Origin: Plasmodium brasilianum
Taxonomy: Eukaryota > Apicomplexa > Aconoidasida > Haemosporida > Plasmodiidae
Direction: 5' to 3'
Length of the DNA stretch: 64,000 nucleotides
Assembly: GCF_023973825.1 (NCBI RefSeq)
Contig: NC_090123.1
Coordinates: 2,029,501 to 2,093,500, forward strand
Shown here: one piece after another, positions 55,621 to 64,000 of the stretch
Layout of the letters: each line of letters begins with the position of its first letter
Position numbering within the stretch: position 1 is the stretch's first letter
The notes under the pieces: model-generated
Told to the model about the DNA's origin: nothing
Seen by the model: only the letters and a program-made list of their open reading frames with translations
The model's database searches: none
Position numbers and translations under genes: made by a program

Positions 55621-57040
55621 CTTGTATCTAATAGATTTTTCTTTTATGATTAATGAAAATATGTTAGCAAAAATTAACTGTCGTATAAATATAAATTTTT
55701 TTTTATGAAACGTTGATATTGTACAGGTACATGTTTACACAAAAAAGTAATAAGATATATGTTAAATAATATTAAGAGTCTTCATGTTTCTATATTTTTT
55801 TTTTTGTATTACAATTAATTATTCTTTACATATATATATATATATGTAATAATATTTTCTTGATTCATTAAAATGTGAAATTCAAATTGTTCAATAATCA
55901 GAATAAAGATATATACCTAATTTGCAAAAATTACATATGTAATTGTTTCATTTGGGTTTTTATTATAATATATATGTGACATCTAAGCTATTATATTATA
56001 TCGTAATCAGTGTATTTTAACTCATTAAATAAAGTAATTTATATATTTAACCATTTCTATTCTTATTTTTTTAAAGGTTGTATGTTTTCATTTTTGATCC
56101 TATTAATAAATATATGTTATATTGCTTTTAATTTTAATATATGATTACTTTTTTATTTAGTAAAATCAGAATTATTTTATTTTTTGTGCTAAGTTGTACT
56201 TTTTATTTAAATGCAAACATAACAAAACATCTTCATAAAAAACTTATTTTGAAAATTATATATTTAATAAGTTATATGAAATAAGAATGTATTAATAAAT
56301 ATCTAAATTTTTTTATAGTTCAAGTATTAAATTATAACTAATTAATGATATAATTCTCATTTAAAAATTAACTATTAATAGAACATTATGAATTTGAGAA
56401 TATATGAAGTTTTATAATTAAATTAGGATTTCTATTAAAAATTGTGATTTACTTTTTATCCTATATAATTACGGGATATAATACTTGTGTATAAGAATTG
56501 CTTAAATAACTATGATATAATATATTAATAACAAAATATTATGTTCATGAATACATTTGACACAATTAAACAAGTGCATTATTCTATCAGCATTTTTTTT
56601 TTTGTGAATATACTTTATACAACTATTACTCAATTTTTATTTAATATATTTCTTCTGAATGTATATATTAGCTAAAAGAATATATCTATTATTTAATCCA
56701 CAAATTTAACAATTTTACATTTATAAATATTATTACAAAATATAACTAATTAAATACTATACCCTTGAAAAATGATATTACAAAAATAAAAGATCGGTAT
56801 TTATTTACCTTTTCAATTTATTGTTTTTTACTATATTAAGTGATACGTCATATATTTAATATTTTAAATATGTTGTATAGCATAAATAAATGCATATGTT
56901 TATAAAGTAAATGGTGCCACTGCCACAAATAAGAAAAAAATTGGTACAAAATATGATTTTCAATATGTTATAATTATTATAAGGAAAACGTCATTTAAAT
57001 AAGAGATACTTCTCCTAATATCTAGAAGTAATAATCATCT

Positions 57041-57080
57041 ATATTCTCTACATTCTATAATTTCTATATACTCAATACAT
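57041..57080 (+). promoter_or_regulatory. conserved upstream block of fam-l gene at 57457
   Basis: ATATTCTCTACATTCTATAA is followed by TTTCTATATACTC about 412 bases before the ATG. The spacing is the same as at 22121. Confidence 0.45.
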
Positions 57081-57456
57081 ATAAATATTATGAAAGAATA
57101 TATATAAGGTTTTTGATAAAAGCTGATAAAGAAATTATTTAATTACTTCACTGCATTAAATAAAAAAATTCATGTATTTTTCATATATCTTAATGATTTA
57201 AATTTATATTATTTTAATTAAAGATAATGTTTTAAAAATAGCATTTTTATAAAACATTTATAGTTCATTTTCGAAGTCATTATTTTTTGTTTCTGTTGTA
57301 TAAGTAATTGTAGTTATAAAATTTTTATTTTTTACGGGAAAATAAAATAAAAAAGAATTAAATAATAAATAATAGTGTTCTTTATTACTAAAAGAATATT
57401 TTATTGTAGTCAAATGAATCATTGTTTGGTATATTTAAATATTAATGATCTATATA

Positions 57457-58414
57457 ATGGAGCAAAAAATTAAATCACTGTCATTTATTAAATTTGTTAC
57501 GTTTGTCCTTTTAAGTTGGATATTTCATTTTGAGACTTGTGTGGTTATAATAATTTTATATAGATATAAATGTATTATTTATATTTTTAGAGTTTTATAT
57601 TAATAATTTTTGTTTAGTATAATATTATTTATTTGATTATATAATAATTTTATTTTTGTTTTTTTAGAGTACGCACGAGAAATCTTTGAATGAATGCTAC
57701 AATAATCGTAAAAAATTATATACAAGATATTATCGTTTATTGGAAAAATATATGGAAGATAATGATTTAAGTAATATATGTTTAAAACAAAAGATATCAA
57801 ATGGAGTGAACGATAAAATATATATATATAATAATGAAAATTGTGGAGCAAGAAAAAATGAAGAATCAAATGGAAGTTTTCCAAGAAATGCTAGAGGCAA
57901 TAAAAAAGATATAAAAAATAAATATTGCATATTTGAAACAAAGAAATATTCTCATATAGAAAAAAAAATATTCAAAGAACTTGATTATGTAGATTTTCTT
58001 AAAAACAACAGGACAATTAGTGATAAGGTTTATAAAAATATAGTACTTAAAAAATGCGGAATAAAACTTTCTTTACCTTTATTATTGCTCTTTCTGTTAT
58101 CAATATCGCTTATATTAGATTTATTTGTGGGTTGTGGTATTGTTAATGAGCTGTATCAAATAATCATTGTGAGTTATAAAGATGGATGGATTGAGACCTT
58201 AAGTAATGGAATACGAGGTTCCCCTTTTAAGAAAATGTTTGAGGGTGTTATTACACTAACTAATAAGAAGGATTCCATTCTCATTTTAAAATTCTTTAGT
58301 ACTATAATATATTTCTTATCTTTCTTTGTATTGGGTATCACAATTATGTTAGGAATTGTATATTACCATAAAAAAGTTAAAAAGTATGAAAAAATTAAGT
58401 TCAGAAAAAAGTAA
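57457..58414 (+). CDS. fam-l-type exported protein (fam-l/fam-m superfamily), 277 aa
   Basis: Two exons: 57457-57543 (29 codons, MEQKIKSLSFIKFVTFVLLS) and 57668-58414, with a GTTATA donor and TTTTAG acceptor, phase 0. The unusual GTTATAATAAT donor is shared only with the fam-l gene at 22536. The PEXEL-like pentamer RLLEK is at 52-56. The core reads CIFETKKYSHIEKKIFKELD. Membrane segments lie at about 162-181 and 239-261, and the end is YHKKVKKYEKIKFRKK. A fam-m gene follows at 61113, and the decayed gene near 55 kb precedes it, mirroring the order around 20-28 kb. Confidence 0.9.
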
Positions 58415-61112
58415 AATATATAACAAAGCACTTGATTCTTTATATAAGGAAGCCTTTAATATGAGGTAATATATGTAATATGTTTAGAGATATGCTTAAT
58501 ATGCATATATAGGTTTACATAATTTTATAAATATCCCCATGTATAATTTCTGCTTTTAATGTATAATAGCACAAAATTATGTTAAGTTCTTTTTAGTGAA
58601 TTCAGGTGGTTTAATGTTTTTCAATTATTATTTTAAGGAACTTTCTTAAACATAATTAAATATAACTTAATATATGTTTATATATATTTGTATTTCAATT
58701 GATTCTTATGAAAAATATTTTTTTGCGTTAAAATTAATATATAATGGGAAAATTAGTATAATTTTATTTAAGTTGTTTGTTAATATATATTAGAACTATA
58801 TACGATAATACTTACTATTTTTTAAATGTTACATTCGAAAATTATGATTTGATGATGATATTGAAAAAATGAATTATTAGTTCTAAATAAAGGATGTGTC
58901 TTTGTTTTATATGCAACAAAACAAAGCGAATATGTTTTTTGCATAGATATATATATATCTTTTGATTTAAAAAAAACATAATATTCATTCTATAAAACAG
59001 GTTTTATGGAGAATATACCATAAAACATATTCATCGTAATAAATTTTTTAATTTACGTTTACTTTTTTTTTTTTTGCAGTGAATAAATGTGAATACATAT
59101 ACAGTAAAATAACTCAATTTTTAAGTATTAATTATTTATTATAGTTCAATAACTTTTGTAATACTAGTTTTTATAATAAAAAGAATTAGAAATACTTTTA
59201 TTATTGTTCAAAGTTACATATTAATACAATTTTCTAAAATATATTAATTATATATATATTATTTTGAAGAGTAATATATTAGCATACTATACATATTTTT
59301 TATGTTTTACTATATTAGAGGATAAAATTCATTAATTAAGCGCGTATTCATATATTAATTAATAATATATTGAAATTTCTTTATTTTTTGCTTTTTAGTT
59401 TTTCATAAAAATGAACTTCTAAAAACATGTAATATATCTATAAAAATAAAAATATTCAGAAAGCATAATGAAAATAAATACAGTTCTTACTATGATAATA
59501 TAATTATATATAGATGAATCGTAATAAATATGTTCTTTTTTTCATACATAAAGGTAATTATATTAAGTAAAATGTCACTTTTATTTTGAAGGAATATTAC
59601 ATATATATATATAGTATGCATTAACCATTATTAGTTTCTTCAAAATAATAATAATGATAATATTATAAACACAATAATTATTAAAAAAGAGGGTTATATT
59701 TTTATCCATATTGTATAAATATATAAAAAATTTTTTTTTTTTTTTGAAACGTATTAATAATACATATTTATTAGGTTATTAGATATTTTATTTTTATAAT
59801 GCTTAATTAAATAAGTATAAATTACAATATTATCTATACAATCATTTTGAAAGAAATTTTAATTTATTATATTTATATTTTTATAGATTCATATCAAAAT
59901 TATAATATATATTCAATAAATGATTTAATTAACTTTTTTACATAATCATTAAAAAGTACTGTTTAGTCAATGAAATATTCAATAAATATTTTAATATAGT
60001 AAGAGAATATTTAGGAATTATATTATACTAGAATATATGGGAACACAATATGGAACAATTAAATATGTTCGTAGAAACAATTTTAAAAAAAAGTATATAT
60101 ATTTTTTTTAATATTAATTATTATTACAATTTGTTAAAATATTATATTCGATTTAAATATTATATATATAAGTATATGGAATTATTTAATTTTGAGAATT
60201 CCTTTTTTTGTTTTTCTTATATTGATGTTTCTTCTAAATATATATATTTAATCAATAAAACAAAACAGAATTATATATGGATGAATTTAAATATTTTTTA
60301 TTTACAACTAATGCTATAAAGCAAAAATAATTGAAACTTATAATATGCAAATATTGTTGGAGAAATATAGAAAAATCAGTCATTAATCATTAAAATATAT
60401 GTTAATTTATAGATAAGGTAGTAGCATATAAATTCTATTTTTTAAATATATTATATACTATAAAAAATTGTATATATTCAGGAATTACCTATATTGTCTG
60501 TTATCATTAAAATAGCGTAAAATATAATTTTTTAAATATATTGTTACTATTATAATATTGTTTTAATAATAAAAATGTTTTAAGTATAAGAAGTGGTTCT
60601 TCTACAATATAATGTTTATGAATTTAGAACTGTAATTAGAATAAAATCCTTATTATTTTTACTTATTGTATTAATATATAGAACATGGAATTATCTACAT
60701 TCTCCAAGTTGTATATTCTATATATTTTCTATATTTCGAAATATTATGAAATAGTATATTTTTATATTTTGATTGTATTTATTAAAGGAATAAAAAAAAA
60801 TGATTTAATTAGTGCACTTCATTAAATAATTAAATGTATATTTTGAATATTTATAAATAAATTAAATATTTGTTTTTAACGCATATTATTTTTTAAAAGA
60901 TAATATAAATATAAAAATTTTATAATATAATATTTATGTTACATTTCTTTGTACATGTTATAAATGAATAATAGTTCAGCAAATTTTATTAATTTATGTG
61001 AATCCATAATAATAAAGTTATTTCAGAGGAATTACAGAATTTTTAATAATTATAATTATGTTATTATTAACATTGTTTTTAGTTGATGTATAAAAATTTT
61101 ATATATCGTATC
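58415..61112. other. intergenic between fam-l and fam-m
   Basis: The 3' flank contains GTAATATGTTTAGAGATATGC near 58470 and AACAGGTTTTATGGAG near 58998, both shared with other fam 3' flanks. A frame at 60050-60319 (plus) is Tyr/Ile/Phe/Asn-rich and not credible. The 5' flank of the next gene begins near 60660. Confidence 0.5.
60691..60740 (+). promoter_or_regulatory. conserved upstream block of fam-m gene at 61113
   Basis: ATCTACATTCTCC is followed by TATTCTATATATTTTCTATA about 375-420 bases before the ATG. It is the best match to the shared block among the fam-m genes. Confidence 0.4.
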
Positions 61113-61998
61113 ATGGAACAAAAATCATACTCCATCGTATTCATTAAATTTTCTGCATTTATTTTTTTAACTTGGATATGTTATATTATTTGTGAAGTGG
61201 TATTACAATAATATTTACTGTTATTTGTATTATTTCTTTTTTCGTGTTTTATATTAATTCTTTTATAATGATGAAATTGTTAATTGCTCTTAATAATAAT
61301 ATTTACTATTTTTTTTTTAGAACAAGTTCACAGAATCATTCAGTGTTAACAGTAAAATTAGAAGAATATTAGATGCAAGAATACATCGATTACTGGCAAA
61401 GTATAAGCAGAATAGGGATTCATATATTGTAGAGCTAAAGGATGTTATGCCAAATAGAGCTGAATACGAAAAAAAAAATATATCTAATAATAAAGAAGGA
61501 ACCAAAAGAAAAAACAAAGAATACTATAAAAGCTCATTAAATAAGGCACAATTCTACACAGAAGTTATGGATTATAATAATGGAATGTTTGATGGAAAGC
61601 ATTTTCATTTTGAAAAAAAATTTATCAGAAAAAAAGATTATGATGATTTTCTTCAAAAAAGCAGAAGACTCCATGACATAGATTTAAAAAAAATAAAATT
61701 TAGAAGTTATAGTTTTGGAGTTATTATATTTATACTTTTTTGCTTGTTAGGAATAGGGTTGCCTATATTACGTGCATTAGATATGGGTAAGAAACCAATA
61801 TTTGAATCATTTAGTAGTTTGTGGAATCTTATAAAAGGATATCTAGGACAACAAATAGAATGTTTAGGAGTAGAATATTTTTATGGAATATTATTTAGCT
61901 TCTGCATTTTAGTGCTAGCTGTCATAATTATAATTACAATCCCCAAAATCTTAAGAAATAATGAGAAATACAAAAAAATTAAGTTGTTATCTAATTAA
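61113..61998 (+). CDS. fam-m-type exported protein (fam-l/fam-m superfamily), 254 aa
   Basis: Two exons: 61113-61199 (29 codons, MEQKSYSIVFIKFSAFIFLT) and 61321-61998, with GTATTA donor and a TTTTTTTAG acceptor, phase 0. Exon 2 is open from the acceptor, 42 codons before the first internal ATG. The PEXEL-like pentamer RLLAK is at 52-56. The linker has SSLNKAQFYTEVMDYNNG, and the core continues MFDGKHFHFEKKFIRKKDYD. Membrane segments lie at about 161-182 and 216-238, and the end is RNNEKYKKIKLLSN. It is the partner of the fam-l gene at 57457. The second exon starts NKFTESF rather than the S-x-x-x-K-S-L pattern of most others. Confidence 0.9.
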
Positions 61999-64000
61999 AA
62001 TAGATAATAGCGAATATTTATTTTTTATGAGTTTTTAATATGAAGTAATATCTTTGATATCTTTAGCTATATATTCCTAATAAGTGTATCTATAAGTGAA
62101 ATAATTTTGTAAATACGCTTGTGCATATTTAGTTATTTTTTATACAGAACAGTAAATTTATGTGCTCTCAATGTTTTCGAGAATTTGAAGTTTTCATTTA
62201 TTTTATAAGTGTATATTTATATATAGATTTAGATTAATTAGATATTATGGTTCAATAAACATATTTCATTATTAAATAGATATCTGTTAAAATAATATTT
62301 TTGGGCCTTAAAATTTATATATAAATGGGGAAATAGTGTAATTTTGTTGAACTCGTATGTTGATTTTTTGAGCTATAAGAAATTGTACTTTATATTTTGA
62401 ACTTGTTCAAAGCTTAGAATATAATATTATAACCCAGTTAAAAATATGAATAATAAGTTTTTAATTATGTATGAATTTTTTTTTTGTATTAAATGAATCT
62501 AAATAAAGCGTTTTCTTGCACTATTATATATATTTTTTTTTCATAGAAAAAACTTAATCTCTATTCTGTAAAATATGTTTTACATAAAATCTAATATAAA
62601 TTACATTTATTGTAAAAGTACTATTTAAACAATTTTAGTTGTTTATGTATGGTTTAAAAAAGAAAATATAAATATATAATTAAAAAATACATTTATTAAT
62701 TTGAGGTTATTTATAATAGTTTGCTACTTGAAGAATTACAAATACTTTCCTCAATTAAATTACAAATTAAAACTATTAATTATTTTATTGTTATTCTTAA
62801 CTGTAATGTTAATTATATTTTGAAATATTCAATTAAACATATATTATATGGAACATGAATAAATAAATATGCCGTATATATATTTTGTAATTTTTTTTAC
62901 TATTGAAGGATAAACATAATGAATTAAAGGTAATCACGTATATTAATAGAAATATATATTAATTTAATTCATTTTTTTTATCTTTGTTTTTTCATGATCT
63001 TAGACGTTTAAAATTGCGTCAAAAAAAATATGAAAATATTATTATTAATGGTAATAAAAAAAAATATATTGTTTTATAATATATTATAATGATGTATAAA
63101 TAAATATTTAAATTTATGTTCTATTAAGCACTAAAATGTACATTTATATATTGAACTATCAATATTATTTAAGAATATATAAAATCATATATAGTTTATA
63201 TTATAAATTAGTAATTTCTTAGAAAAAATTATGATTAATTTTTAAAAAAATATATATGAAAAAAAAATTTTTTTTTTAATAGATAACACATAAGTAGGAT
63301 AATTTTTATTTGTGATATATGTTATAATAAGGTTAATTAATAAAATTACAATATTTAGTTTATATAATTTAATTAAGTTTAATTCATAGAGTTACTTATA
63401 CGGAAGTTTTATGCGTAAATTTAGCAAAAAAATTCATTCGCTAAATTTGAGTTTTCATATGTTCTAATGCTATTTATAATATTAATATATTTTTTAATAG
63501 CCTTAACTGCATCCTTTTTAAATGGTATTGTTTAGTGAATTAATTATTATATGAATAAATTTTTCTTTGTATATGCACACATAAATCCGAGAGAAAATTA
63601 AATTAGCATATATATACATTTTTGTACGGAAAGTGTTAGAACATTACTTCTAAAAATCTTAATAAAAAGTATATATATATATATATTATTTTTATTTATA
63701 TTATATATTATTTTATTTAATTAAAATATATTCTTATATAGATATAATAGGTATATGAATATTTAATATGTAATTCTATTACCATAACAAATGTTTTACT
63801 TTTATTATTTCAAAATATAATAACAAAATATAATTTTTGGAAAAGAAGCAAAACTATTTTATCTGATATATTTTTAATTAGATACAAAAGGAATATTGAA
63901 AATATCAATATTTATTTTAAATTTGTGAAAAAATAATCCAATGAAATTTATTACTTTGGTTTTGTTTTCTATTTGTTATATTATATATACTCTTATGCTA
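61999..64000. other. 3' flank and intergenic end of window
   Basis: The first 700 bases match other fam 3' flanks: AATATCTTTGATATCTTTAG near 62045 and TAAAATATGTTTTACAT near 62568. No gene was recognised to the end of the window. The final bases include ATGAAATTTATTACTTTGGT at 63940, which could be the first exon of a gene continuing outside, but this cannot be judged. Confidence 0.45.

Larger units (their letters stand above)
47954..57456. other. 9.5 kb region without an intact gene
   Basis: It holds the second copy of the duplicated block (49780-51880), a TA microsatellite at 48943-48972, and a decayed gene near 54985-55620. A 68-codon frame at 51883-52089 (starting MGKVKNGKVQIISFLKF) is more protein-like than most chance frames but has no support elsewhere. 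Otherwise A/T-rich. Confidence 0.5.

Noticed and set aside
60050..60319. 89-codon frame between fam-l and fam-m
   Set aside because: Composition is dominated by Tyr, Ile, Asn and Phe, and there is no counterpart in the other fam-l/fam-m interval.

Overview
This window looks like a subtelomeric stretch of a human-malaria-type Plasmodium nuclear chromosome, most likely P. malariae or a close relative. The reasons are its extreme A+T content, two-exon genes with short 5' exons, and only fast-evolving surface or exported multigene families. No housekeeping, rRNA or tRNA gene was recognised. The species call rests on the fam-l/fam-m superfamily, which is known as an expansion in P. malariae and its relatives.

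Layout. On the minus strand lie a tryptophan-rich antigen gene (1987-2968) and a four-exon STP1 gene (5855-8440). About 7.2 kb of nearly empty DNA separates this from a second STP1 gene in divergent orientation (15658-18235, plus). From 22.5 kb onward every intact gene is on the plus strand. There are seven two-exon fam-l/fam-m genes: fam-l type at 22536, 32148, 46974 and 57457, and fam-m type at 27092, 43537 and 61113. Four of them lie as fam-l/fam-m neighbours (22.5/27.1 and 57.5/61.1), and 43.5/47.0 is a pair in the opposite order. The l and m labels are from memory of the published families; the split into two subtypes is plain in the sequence.

Roles. The tryptophan-rich protein has a signal peptide and a tryptophan-rich body. 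STP1 has no signal peptide, a cysteine-containing outer part, one membrane segment and a tryptophan-rich SURFIN-like cytoplasmic part. Each fam protein has an N-terminal hydrophobic signal, a PEXEL-like pentamer at residues 51-56, and two C-terminal membrane segments. All are expected at the infected red-cell or merozoite surface; none has a proven function here.

Between the genes lie decayed copies of exported-protein genes (near 11.8, 20.0, 38.5, 41.0 and 55.0 kb). There is also a diverged direct duplication of mostly non-coding sequence (36.2-38.3 and 49.8-51.9 kb) with small conserved coding-like islands, and a scatter of exon-like peptides on the minus strand near 29.5-30.5 kb. Six of the seven fam genes carry a recognisable shared sequence block about 410-430 bases upstream of the start codon, a candidate shared promoter element. 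The rest is A/T-rich DNA with poly-A/T tracts.
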